DNA of 33,655 nt from Clostridia bacterium. GTDB taxonomy: Bacteria; Bacillota; Clostridia; Oscillospirales; CAG-272. Of this stretch, positions 25,654-33,516 are shown piece after piece. The stretch covers positions 1-33,655 of the forward strand of contig JAFTQV010000054.1 of the NCBI GenBank assembly GCA_017462605.1. The letters are read 5' to 3'. Under the pieces are notes generated by a model. It saw only the letters and a list, made by a program, of their open reading frames with translations, had not been told where the DNA came from and ran no database searches. A program made the position numbers and the translations under genes. Positions within the stretch are counted from its first letter, which is position 1. Every line of letters begins with the position of its first letter.

Positions 25654-26985
25654 ATGTCAAAAACTACACACAACGAGGTTGAAAAAAAGAGCATTGCAGA
25701 GACCTCAGCGCCCGTGACTGTCAAGCCGGGAGAAAGCGAAAAATTCAACTGCTATTTCAAGAGGGCTTGCTTTGCTGCAATGTGCCTCACCGTCATCGCA
25801 TCCATTATATGCGCAGTTATCGGAACTGTCGGCATATTCGCCCCTATCGGTACTTACGAGCTTACCAATGATTTTGAGTTTATAAGACTCACCACTCCCG
25901 ATGAGGAAGAATATAATGAAGAGGAGTACAACGTCTGCCCCGTTGAATACGGATATTTTGCAGACGGCGGCGACTCACCCACCTACACATTTACTGTTTC
26001 TTACACCTATGAAGAATGGGAGAACATCGGCGAAAACGAGGTCTTCTCCGGCTTCATCTATAAAGAGGCTCGCGGCGAGCGCTTCGTCGGATTCACGAAA
26101 GAGGCTGACGATAAGATGATCGCATCCGCGGTCCACGATATTTACGCCGATGAGAATAACGGCGTATTTACCGCAGCCGTCTCTCTCGCTATCCTTGCGG
26201 TCAGCCTTGCGGTAATGGCGTTCTTCGGTCAGCATTTCTCTCTTTACGAAAAGTGCTGGTTCCTCGGAATCATGGTGCTTGCCACTATCTTCTCGATAAT
26301 CTTCCCCGAGGATTCGATCGGCGGTGTCAGCGGCATAGTCATTATGCTTCTCTACCTTCTCGATACCTTCCTTAATATTCTTTGCGAGCTTCTTATCTCG
26401 AAGCAGTCTAAGTGGAACTTCATCGTTTCGGTATTCGTTGAGATCACCGAGATCGTCACCTGCTTTGTGCTTTCATACAGATTCGCGACTATGGCTACCA
26501 CCCTCTTCTTCTGGCTTCCTATTGATATTATCAGCTTCATCAACTGGAATAGAAGAAAGAACACAGATAAGGACGAGGAAGAGCTTACCAAGGTACGCTG
26601 CCTTAAGGGCTGGCAGGAGATCCTTATCATCGTCGGTATCGCTGTCTGGACCGTTGTTGTCGGATACTTCCTCTCGGGTCTCGATATCGTATCAGACCTC
26701 TTCGGCGGCAACGAGGTGCTTGCAAACATCGTTATTTATATCGACGCATGCGCTTCCGCTGTCGGTATCGTCAACGGTCTTGCGATCCTCTTCCGCTTCC
26801 GCGAGCAGTGGATAGCATGGTATATCTGCTCGATACTCGAGGCGGTAATAAATATCCTTGCAGGTCAGTATATACTCCTTATCCTTAAATTCGGCTACCT
26901 TACCAACACCACTTACGGCTATATCAAGTGGTCGCAGTATATCAAGGCACACCCTGAGCTTGTTGAGGAAAGAAGCTTCTTCTGA
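25654..26985 (+). CDS. PnuC-family transporter with N-terminal extension
   Basis: This 443-residue membrane protein has an AAGGAG site before the ATG. Residues about 200-430 resemble PnuC transporters: several membrane segments, KWNFIVSVF at 253-261, FFWLPIDIISFINW at 285-298, FREQWIAWYICSILEAVIN at 382-400 and the closing YGYIKW at 421-426. PnuC proteins carry nicotinamide riboside or related vitamin precursors across the cytoplasmic membrane; the substrate here is not decided by sequence. PnuC proteins are usually 200-250 residues. This one has about 195 extra: a hydrophilic start, a membrane helix (about 39-63), an acidic 100-residue loop (about 65-168) and a second helix (about 170-191). 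The gene is alone on its transcript, with a strong promoter and no clear terminator seen before the next promoter. Confidence 0.65.
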   Translation: MSKTTHNEVEKKSIAETSAPVTVKPGESEKFNCYFKRACFAAMCLTVIASIICAVIGTVGIFAPIGTYELTNDFEFIRLTTPDEEEYNEEEYNVCPVEYGYFADGGDSPTYTFTVSYTYEEWENIGENEVFSGFIYKEARGERFVGFTKEADDKMIASAVHDIYADENNGVFTAAVSLAILAVSLAVMAFFGQHFSLYEKCWFLGIMVLATIFSIIFPEDSIGGVSGIVIMLLYLLDTFLNILCELLISKQSKWNFIVSVFVEITEIVTCFVLSYRFATMATTLFFWLPIDIISFINWNRRKNTDKDEEELTKVRCLKGWQEILIIVGIAVWTVVVGYFLSGLDIVSDLFGGNEVLANIVIYIDACASAVGIVNGLAILFRFREQWIAWYICSILEAVINILAGQYILLILKFGYLTNTTYGYIKWSQYIKAHPELVEERSFF

Positions 26986-27064
26986 TCAATTTGCACAAAA
27001 CATCGAAATCGCCCGTCGGAATTTTGACAAAATCGATAAAAATATTAATTTATCGAAAAAGAAC

Positions 27065-27093
27065 TTGACAATATTCCGACACGGTGATATAAT
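27065..27093 (+). promoter_or_regulatory. Consensus SigA promoter of the lysine-riboswitch operon
   Basis: TTGACA (27065-27070), a 17-nt spacer and TATAAT (27088-27093) are a perfect consensus match. Transcription should start near 27100, just before the riboswitch. Confidence 0.88.
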
Positions 27094-27115
27094 ACCTTCA
27101 TAAAACTGAATAGTC

Positions 27116-27300
27116 GAATCAAAGAATTAGAGGCGCGGAAATGAAGAGTAGCCACGGGAAGACGCTTAAACGTCGCTTGACCCTAAGGCAAAAGGCACTT
27201 TCGCCGAAGTCGATCAAGTTTTAAGATGCGGTCGGCTGGGCAAGCGGGAAAATATCCCCTTGACTGTCACAGGGTTCCTTGTGGAGTGCTATATTCGATT
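27116..27300 (+). ncRNA. Lysine riboswitch (L-box) aptamer
   Basis: The conserved L-box core elements occur in order: AGAGGCGC (27129-27136), GAAGAGTAGCC (27143-27153), GCCGAAG (27203-27209), GGCTGGG (27234-27240), GACTGTCAC (27262-27270) and GTGGAGTGCTA (27281-27291). The ends pair to close P1 (GAAT-TAG with CTA-T-ATTC, then AATC with GATT). A terminator follows 28 nt later, so lysine binding should favour termination and shut off the importer downstream. The 407-nt gap between the PnuC-like and binding-protein genes holds this element, its promoter and an AT-rich TCGATAAA/TTTATCGA hairpin near 27031-27054. Confidence 0.92.
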
Positions 27301-27327
27301 GAAATACATGCATTTTTTCGCATTTAT

Positions 27328-27361
27328 ACGGTCGGAGCACTTGCTTCGACCGTTTTGTTTT
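27328..27361 (+). terminator. Riboswitch-controlled intrinsic terminator
   Basis: An 11-bp stem (27328-27338 with 27343-27353, one G-U pair) with an ACTT loop is followed by TTTTGTTTT. Its position between the aptamer and the first gene makes it the expression platform. Confidence 0.88.
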
Positions 27362-27391
27362 AAATACATAATGTCTTAAGGAGACAAAGCA

Positions 27392-28237
27392 ATGAAAAGA
27401 ATTCTCGCAATCATCCTCACTGCCGTACTTTTTGTCGGCGCACTCACATCCTGCGGCACTAACAATGCCTCTGACCTTGCTAAGGTTACCGATGCAGGAA
27501 AGATCGTAGTTGGTATGGAATGCGCATACGCGCCCTACAACTGGACCACCTCAACTGCAGGCGACAAGACCGTTAAGATTTCCAACGGAGCTAACACTTA
27601 TGCTGACGGTTATGACGTTGAGATCGCTTCCCTTATCGCTAAGGAGCTTGGCGTTACCCTTGAGGTAAAGGCTATCGAGTGGGACGGACTTATCCCCGCT
27701 CTTGAGTCGGGTGACATTGATATGATCATCGCAGGCATGAGCCCCACAGATGAAAGAAAGCTCTCTATCGATTTCTCCAACACCTATTTTGATTCCAACC
27801 TCGTTATGGTAGTTAAGAAGAACGGCGCATATGCAAGCGCTGACGATATTCAGGATTTCTCGGGCGCAAAGATCACAGGTCAGCTCAACACCTTCCACTA
27901 TAACGTTATCGATCAGATAAACGGTGTAGAGAAGCAGACTGCTCTTCAGGACTTCGCTGCTCTTATTCAGTCTCTTGAATCCGGCGCTATTGACGGATAC
28001 GTTTGCGAGAAGCCCGGCGCAGTTTCCGCGGTTGCGTCCAACCCTAACTTCACCTTCATTGAGTTCACCTCAGAAAACGGTTTCGAGTGCGATCCTGCAG
28101 AGTCCTCTATCTCCGTAGGTATCCGCAAGGGCTCTGACCTCGTTGAAAAGATCAATGCGGCAATTGCTAAGCTCTCCACAGCGGAGAAGGAAAACATGAT
28201 GAACGCTGCAATCGCGCGTCAGCCTGCAGAGGACTGA
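27392..28237 (+). CDS. Amino-acid ABC transporter substrate-binding lipoprotein (probably lysine)
   Basis: This 281-residue lipoprotein has an AAGGAG site and a signal ending ALTSC (Cys21). It has the family 3 periplasmic-binding fold of polar amino-acid importers: GKIVVGMECAYAPYNW at 36-51, GYDVEIASLIAKELG at 73-87, IEWDGLIPALESGDIDMIIAGMSPTDERK at about 98-126, then FSNTYFDSNLVMVVKK. It collects the ligand outside the membrane for the permease encoded 30 nt downstream. The lysine riboswitch in its leader makes lysine the most likely ligand; this assignment is from context, not from binding residues. Confidence 0.88.
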   Translation: MKRILAIILTAVLFVGALTSCGTNNASDLAKVTDAGKIVVGMECAYAPYNWTTSTAGDKTVKISNGANTYADGYDVEIASLIAKELGVTLEVKAIEWDGLIPALESGDIDMIIAGMSPTDERKLSIDFSNTYFDSNLVMVVKKNGAYASADDIQDFSGAKITGQLNTFHYNVIDQINGVEKQTALQDFAALIQSLESGAIDGYVCEKPGAVSAVASNPNFTFIEFTSENGFECDPAESSISVGIRKGSDLVEKINAAIAKLSTAEKENMMNAAIARQPAED

Positions 28238-28267
28238 TCTACAAAATTAAATATAAAGGGTTTATAA

Positions 28268-29041
28268 ATGAGTTTTTTTGATTGGATCTTAAAGCTTGTC
28301 AGCGAATACTGGCTTCAGTTTTTAAGCGGAACTAAGAATACGCTCATTATGGCTCTCACCGGTACGATAGCAGGCTTTATTATAGGCCTGCTTATCGCTG
28401 TCGTAAGGACTATTCCGGTAAGCGATAATGCAAATAAATTTAAAAAAATATCTATGAAGTGCGTGAACTTTATCCTCTCGGCTTACGTTGAGATCATAAG
28501 AGGCACTCCTATGCTCGTTCAGGCGCTTATCATACATTACAGTCTTTTCGTTCCTATGAAGATGCCGTCTATGCTCTCGGCTATTATTATAATCTCCTTC
28601 AACACGGGCGCTTATATGGCAGAGATAGTAAGAGGCGGTATAATGTCTATCGATAAGGGTCAGTTTGAGGGCGCGCAGTCTGTCGGTATGTCGCATTGGC
28701 AGACTATGTATCACGTTATTCTACCTCAGGCTATCAAGAACATAATGCCATCTATCGGCAACGAATTCGTTGTAAATATCAAGGATAGCTCCGTTCTTTC
28801 GGTTATTGCTATCACCGAGCTTATGTTCATATCGAAGCAGGCAGGCGGAGCGTACGCCAAGTTCGTTCCCGCATACGTTATCTGCGCGGTCATTTACTTC
28901 ATTCTCACCTTCACGGTAACGAGAATTCTCCGCTACCTTGAGAAAAAGCTTCAAGGCTCGGACTCATACACGGTTTGCGGCAGCCAGTCCGATCCTAATG
29001 CAGAGATCCACGTTAATAAGGAGGCAAAGAGATATGACTGA
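28268..29041 (+). CDS. Amino-acid ABC transporter permease
   Basis: This 257-residue membrane protein is of the HisM/GlnP type. It has about five membrane segments, a conserved [15 protein letters not shown] at about 77-91, and the EAA loop [21 protein letters not shown] at about 133-153 that contacts the ATPase. The C-terminus carries a hydrophilic tail. Its last 8 nt overlap the start of the ATPase gene. Only one permease is present, so the importer probably uses a homodimer. Confidence 0.9.
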   Translation: MSFFDWILKLVSEYWLQFLSGTKNTLIMALTGTIAGFIIGLLIAVVRTIPVSDNANKFKKISMKCVNFILSAYVEIIRGTPMLVQALIIHYSLFVPMKMPSMLSAIIIISFNTGAYMAEIVRGGIMSIDKGQFEGAQSVGMSHWQTMYHVILPQAIKNIMPSIGNEFVVNIKDSSVLSVIAITELMFISKQAGGAYAKFVPAYVICAVIYFILTFTVTRILRYLEKKLQGSDSYTVCGSQSDPNAEIHVNKEAKRYD

Positions 29042-29801
29042 TAGCGATATGATTAAGATAGATATGACTGATAACGCTATAATAGAGCTTTCGCATCTTC
29101 AGAAAAGCTTTGGCGATCACGAGGTTCTTAAGGATATCAACCTCTCCGTGAAAAAGGGCGAGGTCATCTCGGTTATCGGCTCTTCAGGCTCGGGCAAAAG
29201 CACTATGCTCCGCAGCATAAACCTTCTTGAGATCCCCACAGGCGGAAAGATCTACTTCTCGGGTAAGGATATCGAGGACCCCGGAGTTAAGCTCACCTCA
29301 TACAGAGCAATGGTCGAAATGGTTTTCCAGCAATTCAACCTTTTCAATAATATGACTGCGCTTGATAATTGCGTCAAACCGCAAACAATTGTTCTCAAAA
29401 GAAGCCGCGAAGAAGCTGAAAAAATCGCTCGCGAATATATAGACAAGGTCGGTATGAGCGCATATATCAATGCAAAGCCGAGCCAGCTCTCGGGCGGTCA
29501 GAAGCAAAGGATCGCTATCGCAAGAGCGCTCTCGATGAACCCCGAGGTCATTCTCTTTGACGAGCCTACCTCTGCGCTCGACCCCGAAATGGTCGGCGAG
29601 GTTCTCGAGGTTATGAAGGATCTTGCTAAGAGCGGATATACTATGATCGTCGTTACCCACGAAATGGGATTTGCGCGCGAGGTTTCCGATAGAGTTATCT
29701 TTATGGACGGCGGATACATCGTTGAGGAAGGAACTCCCGAGCAGATCTTCGGAAATCCCACTCAGCAGAGGACAAAAGAATTTTTGTCAAGAGTTCTGTA
29801 A
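29034..29801 (+). CDS. Amino-acid ABC transporter ATP-binding protein
   Basis: The start at 29034 (255 residues) is chosen because AAGGAGG (29018-29024) lies 9 nt upstream; the frame stays open further up but without a site. It has the full ATPase set: Walker [10 protein letters not shown] at 49-57, Q-loop FQQFNLF near 98-104, signature LSGGQKQR at 152-159, Walker [13 protein letters not shown] and switch VVTHEMGFA. It is close in type to the GlnQ/HisP group and powers uptake through the permease encoded just upstream. A 13-nt exact repeat (29031-29043 and 29061-29073) includes a second in-frame ATG at 29064, a less likely start because it lacks a ribosome site. Confidence 0.92.
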   Translation: MTDSDMIKIDMTDNAIIELSHLQKSFGDHEVLKDINLSVKKGEVISVIGSSGSGKSTMLRSINLLEIPTGGKIYFSGKDIEDPGVKLTSYRAMVEMVFQQFNLFNNMTALDNCVKPQTIVLKRSREEAEKIAREYIDKVGMSAYINAKPSQLSGGQKQRIAIARALSMNPEVILFDEPTSALDPEMVGEVLEVMKDLAKSGYTMIVVTHEMGFAREVSDRVIFMDGGYIVEEGTPEQIFGNPTQQRTKEFLSRVL

Positions 29802-29835
29802 GTAAGCCTCTGCCTTATAATAATTTAATACAGCA

Positions 29836-29857
29836 GGCTACCGCCTTGGGCGTAGCC
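29836..29857 (+). other. Hairpin after the ABC operon
   Basis: GGCTAC/GTAGCC stem with inner GCC/GGC pairs just before the terminator. It may be a 3'-end stabiliser. Confidence 0.45.
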
Positions 29858-29861
29858 GATC

Positions 29862-29912
29862 AAAAAACCGATGGAGCTTTGATGTTCAATCACTCTGTCG
29901 GTTTTTTCTTTT
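29862..29912 (+). terminator. Intrinsic terminator of the ABC transporter operon
   Basis: AAAAAACCGA (29862-29871) pairs with TCGGTTTTTT (29898-29907), followed by CTTTT. The stem is 10 bp and the U-tract is strong. Confidence 0.85.
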
Positions 29913-29944
29913 CGTTAGGAAATACAAGAGTCGGTTAGTTTTCC

Positions 29945-29973
29945 TTGACTTTCCGCCGAAACTGTGCTAAACT
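29945..29973 (+). promoter_or_regulatory. Promoter of the small peptide-GH43 operon
   Basis: TTGACT (29945-29950) and TAAACT (29968-29973) with a 17-nt spacer. Transcription should start near 29980, leaving a leader of about 40 nt before the peptide gene. Confidence 0.6.
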
Positions 29974-30021
29974 TAACCTAAGGTGTTGTGCCGAATATTT
30001 TCTTCCGGGAGAATGCGACAT

Positions 30022-30204
30022 ATGAAAAAGAAAACGTATGAAAAGCCGGAAACCAAGCTTTTCGATATTGAAAAATACGATATTATTACTACATCGGGTA
30101 GCAGTCCCGAATCGGGTGGCGCGCCCGACGGTTCGGATGGCGGCGCATCGGGCGGCGCATCGGGCGGCAACTCCGATATCGGACCTTGGGACCCGACAAT
30201 GTAA
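30022..30204 (+). CDS. Small DIITTS-motif Gly/Ser-rich peptide (60 residues), unknown function
   Basis: ATG 30022 is chosen because GGGAGA (30007-30012) lies 9 nt upstream; an in-frame ATG at 30013 is too close to that site. The peptide begins MKKKTYEKPETKLFDIEKYD, has DIITTS at residues 20-25, a Gly/Ser/Asp-rich middle with a GGASGGASGG repeat, and ends DIGPWDPTM. It has no Cys, signal peptide or membrane segment. It aligns without gaps to the 47-residue peptide at 12733-12876 over the first 25 residues and, like it, carries a Trp close to the C-terminus. It is the first gene of a two-gene operon, 13 nt before the GH43 gene. The function is not known. Confidence 0.75.
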   Translation: MKKKTYEKPETKLFDIEKYDIITTSGSSPESGGAPDGSDGGASGGASGGNSDIGPWDPTM

Positions 30205-30217
30205 CGGAGGGGCGGTT

Positions 30218-33200
30218 ATGAAAAAAAGATTTTTAATAATACTCCTTGCTATACTCACACTTTCGATCTCCTTTGCCGTCATCGCGTTTGCCGATACGGA
30301 GGAATCTGTGGCAGAGCTGAAAATTGAAGCTGCAAGCCTCTCTTTCGAGGATTCGGTTTACGTGCTTTATGCCGTTTCCCACGAGGGTATTGACAGCTCC
30401 GCTATTCAAATGCTTTTCTGGACGGAGGCAAAGGAAAGCCCGGCGGATTATACCGTAGGCACAGAAAGCTTCTCGGGATCCGCTACCGATATCACCGCTA
30501 CGATCAGCGAAAAGTCCTGCGCTGTTTTCAAAAACGATAAGCTTCGGGCTAAAAATATGTCGGACTACGTTTACGCAAGAGCTTATGCCGAAGTTGACGG
30601 AGTAAAGTATTACAGCGATGTATCAAAGTACAGTATACTTCAATATGCTTACAATATGCTTGGTCTTACCGCTACCGCTTCAGACAGCGAAGCATTTAAA
30701 AATATGCTTGAGAGCATGCTTCAGTACGGAGCCGATGCGCAGATATATTTCAATCATAATACCGAAAGACTCGCAGATTCGGTTTTCTATCAGATAAACG
30801 TTAAGGACGGCGAGCTTGAGGACGGATTTACCAAGGGACTTTACACTGCAGGCGAGATTGCGACACTGACCGCCCGAGAGACGAATGACGGCGAGGAATT
30901 CCTCGGCTGGGAAGATCAGGACGGAGCCTTCGTTTCGGGGGATAATCCGCTTGTGCTTAATGAGTTCACAAAAAACGAAACCTATACGGCAACGTACAGA
31001 GAAGCAGCCGTGGCTGGCACAGTAAAGGATGCCGCGCTTCCCCACTATTCGTACGAGGATAGCGAGGACGGTATATATAACACCGAGCTTTTCTATCAGA
31101 ATTCCTATGATATTCCGCTGGGTGACCCTACCGTTTTACCTGTAAATGAGAACGGTGAAACATGGTTTTACGTTTCGGGAACGACCTCGGGCAACAATTT
31201 TGAGCTTTTCAAGACCAAAAACTTCTCAAATTGGTATTACGTTGGAGTGATATTCACACCGAGCGAGAATTTCTTTGGAGTGGAGAGCTTCTGGGCGCCT
31301 CAGCTTCTCTACGATCCCGATGCCGAGCGCTCCTATTATCTTGGCGAAGGCGATGGACGCGGCGTTTATATACTCTATTTCAGCGCGAGAGATGAGAACG
31401 GCGTTTGTAAGCTTGCGGTAGCATTCAGCGACAGGGTGGAAGGACCTTACACCACCTTTTCCGGTATCAACTCAAACGGTGATTATATAGACGAAACAAA
31501 CAGCTGCTTCGATGTGGAAAAGCTTAAAGGACTCGGACTTTACTCCGACCATATATACGGCGATCTTTATAAGCAAAACCGAAGCTTTATAGACTCCTCG
31601 CCCTACATAGACCCCGTATCAGGCGAAAAGTATCTTTATATGGTAAGAAACCGCAACGTGGATACCTCAAACGACGTTTGGGGAGTTAAAATGAAGGACT
31701 GGGTCAGCCCCGATTATTCTACGACTGCGCCTCTCACCGCGAACAGATATACCGATATAAGCAAAACCGAAGAATACGAATATATTTCAACAAACAATAT
31801 CGACGAGGGTCCCTTCGTTTATTACAAGGACACGACGGACGACGGCGTTGATAACGGCTTATATTATCTTACCTTTTCGATAGGCGACACGAACGACAAG
31901 CTTTATCCCGTCGTTCAAGCCATAAGCACGTCGCCCTTAGGTCCCTTTACCAAGGTTCAGCCCTCGGAGGGCGGAATTATCAACTGCCCCGAGCAGCATT
32001 GGGATATTCACGGCTCGGGACATCACGCCTTCTTCGAGCTTGACGGCGAGCTTTACATAGCTTATCATACCTATAAAATATCCTCGGGAGCATCCATTGC
32101 CTCGCGCTACTTTGCCTTTGACAAGATAGAGTGGGTAGACGTAAACGGCAAGCATCTTATGCATTCCCTTGGCCCCTCAAAGGCTATCACTCCTCTGCCC
32201 TCTGCCGCATCGGGCTACGAAAACGTTGCTCTTGGCGCTTCCGCTACGGTAAACGGTGAGAAGACGGAGCTTCTTACGGACGGTCTCGTTGCAAAGCGCG
32301 ACGGCGAGGAGAATATGCTTTACAGCATTAATTCGGACACCGTGATAACCTTGTCCTTCGAGGATTACGTTTACGCAAGAGCAATACTCATTTATAACTC
32401 GTACGATTACAGTACGGCTTTTGAAAAAATAGACCGCATAGAGCTATCCTACCGCAAATCGGTGGATGGAAGGTACTACCTCGGCAAAGCCTTCATTGAC
32501 GATCTTGGCTTCAATTTCGAGGCAAATCTCATTCCCGAGAGCTATCTTACCGCAAAGGGCGAAAGCGATCTCTTAAGGCTTCGACCGATGGGCGCGGCGA
32601 TCGCGGAATTTGATGACATCGAGATAAACGAGATCAAAATTTATCTCAGCGGATGCGGCGCCGAGCTTGCAACATCCGAAATAACCGTTCTCGGTAAAAG
32701 GTGCGAAGAGAGTGGCGAAATCATATACGGCGAGGGTGAGATCGATGCTGATTTTGCGCCGTACACCTCATTTACTGAAAAGTCCTCAGTTCCCGAGGCA
32801 GAGCCTGACGGCTTATCGGTAACGCCCGACGGCAAGCTTGACGAATATATATGGCAGAGCCTTGCAACGGTCACCGAGATACAAGGCGCAACAATAGATT
32901 CCGAAACTAAAGAAAGCGTCGATATCGAGCTTTACGGCGAAAGGCACGCCAAGGTTTACTCCTACATAGGCGAGAGGTATATTTATTTCGCGTTTGACGT
33001 CACCGATAAGAATCTTTTCTTCAATTCCTCGCAACCGCAGGGCAGAAGCACAGCGGTGGAGCTTTATTTCACCTCGGAAGACGTTCTCACGCTCGGGGCG
33101 GACTGCTACTCGGTGAGAATCAATCCCACGGATAACGCTGATGAGCATTACTGTAATCTCGGCGTTTACGCCGGCAACGCTGATGGCACCGAATGGAAGA

Positions 33201-33475
33201 AGATTGCAATTTTCCCCGAAATATACGCCGCCGTCAGCGTTCGCGGCTCGGTGGTCACCTCTGCTGACGGCGTATCGAATCCCGACAACGAGGGCTACAC
33301 CGTTGAAATAGTTATTGATAAAGCCCTCATCGGGCTTGACTCTGACTCTATGAGATTTACCGCAGCCTTCGTTCAGGATCGCGGATACGACGAGCCTCGA
33401 ATAGGCAACAGCTTTATCAAGGGTACGCATTACACCACCCCCACGACCTGGATAGTATTTACGGGCAAGGAGTAA
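30218..33475 (+). CDS. Secreted GH43-family glycosidase with carbohydrate-binding domains
   Basis: ATG 30218 has GGAGG 7 nt upstream and opens a signal peptide (1-25); the frame is open further up but that part overlaps the peptide gene. The protein has 1085 residues. Residues 33-185 resemble the domain found in tandem at the C-terminus of the GH78 protein (SKYSILQYAYNMLG, LESMLQYGADAQIYFNHN). An InlB-like repeat follows (about 190-262, FLGWEDQDGAFVSGDNP). Residues about 295-660 are a five-bladed propeller with GH43 motifs: GDPTV (base Asp303), ESFWAPQLLYDP (356-367), FIDSSPYIDPVSGEKYLYM (Asp459 or Asp465), NIDEGPFVYYK (acid Glu530) and GSGHHAFF...YIAYHTY. A discoidin-like domain (667-826) and a CBM9-like domain (866-1083) finish it. 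Family members remove arabinose, xylose or galactose from plant polysaccharides; the exact sugar is not decided here. Confidence 0.87.
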   Translation: MKKRFLIILLAILTLSISFAVIAFADTEESVAELKIEAASLSFEDSVYVLYAVSHEGIDSSAIQMLFWTEAKESPADYTVGTESFSGSATDITATISEKSCAVFKNDKLRAKNMSDYVYARAYAEVDGVKYYSDVSKYSILQYAYNMLGLTATASDSEAFKNMLESMLQYGADAQIYFNHNTERLADSVFYQINVKDGELEDGFTKGLYTAGEIATLTARETNDGEEFLGWEDQDGAFVSGDNPLVLNEFTKNETYTATYREAAVAGTVKDAALPHYSYEDSEDGIYNTELFYQNSYDIPLGDPTVLPVNENGETWFYVSGTTSGNNFELFKTKNFSNWYYVGVIFTPSENFFGVESFWAPQLLYDPDAERSYYLGEGDGRGVYILYFSARDENGVCKLAVAFSDRVEGPYTTFSGINSNGDYIDETNSCFDVEKLKGLGLYSDHIYGDLYKQNRSFIDSSPYIDPVSGEKYLYMVRNRNVDTSNDVWGVKMKDWVSPDYSTTAPLTANRYTDISKTEEYEYISTNNIDEGPFVYYKDTTDDGVDNGLYYLTFSIGDTNDKLYPVVQAISTSPLGPFTKVQPSEGGIINCPEQHWDIHGSGHHAFFELDGELYIAYHTYKISSGASIASRYFAFDKIEWVDVNGKHLMHSLGPSKAITPLPSAASGYENVALGASATVNGEKTELLTDGLVAKRDGEENMLYSINSDTVITLSFEDYVYARAILIYNSYDYSTAFEKIDRIELSYRKSVDGRYYLGKAFIDDLGFNFEANLIPESYLTAKGESDLLRLRPMGAAIAEFDDIEINEIKIYLSGCGAELATSEITVLGKRCEESGEIIYGEGEIDADFAPYTSFTEKSSVPEAEPDGLSVTPDGKLDEYIWQSLATVTEIQGATIDSETKESVDIELYGERHAKVYSYIGERYIYFAFDVTDKNLFFNSSQPQGRSTAVELYFTSEDVLTLGADCYSVRINPTDNADEHYCNLGVYAGNADGTEWKKIAIFPEIYAAVSVRGSVVTSADGVSNPDNEGYTVEIVIDKALIGLDSDSMRFTAAFVQDRGYDEPRIGNSFIKGTHYTTPTTWIVFTGKE
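30314..30772 (+). other. N-terminal domain of GH43 related to the C-terminal domains of the other giant proteins
   Basis: Residues about 33-185 have the same order of elements (beta strands, an aromatic-rich YVYARAYAEV strand, a hydrophilic turn, a YSILQYAY helix, then a helix ending YGADAQIYFNHN) as each half of the tandem domains of the GH78 and phosphoesterase proteins. The closing aromatic helix is the clearest link. Similarity is low, so homology is a by-eye inference. Confidence 0.45.
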
Positions 33476-33516
33476 AGCAACTCCCTCTCGGAGCTACACG
33501 GAATATTTAACAACGA

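Noticed and set aside
30082..30204. Gly/Ser-rich small peptide as a classical lantibiotic or thiopeptide precursor
   Set aside because: There is no Cys, no cleavage motif of a known type and no modification or transport enzyme next to it. It is reported instead as an unknown small peptide family.
32813..33430. 205-codon minus-strand open frame inside the GH43 gene
   Set aside because: It is complementary to the CBM9-like domain and has no independent support.
33476..33516. Terminator after the GH43 gene
   Set aside because: Only a 4-bp CTCC/GGAG stem is present with no adjacent U-tract, which is not enough to call.
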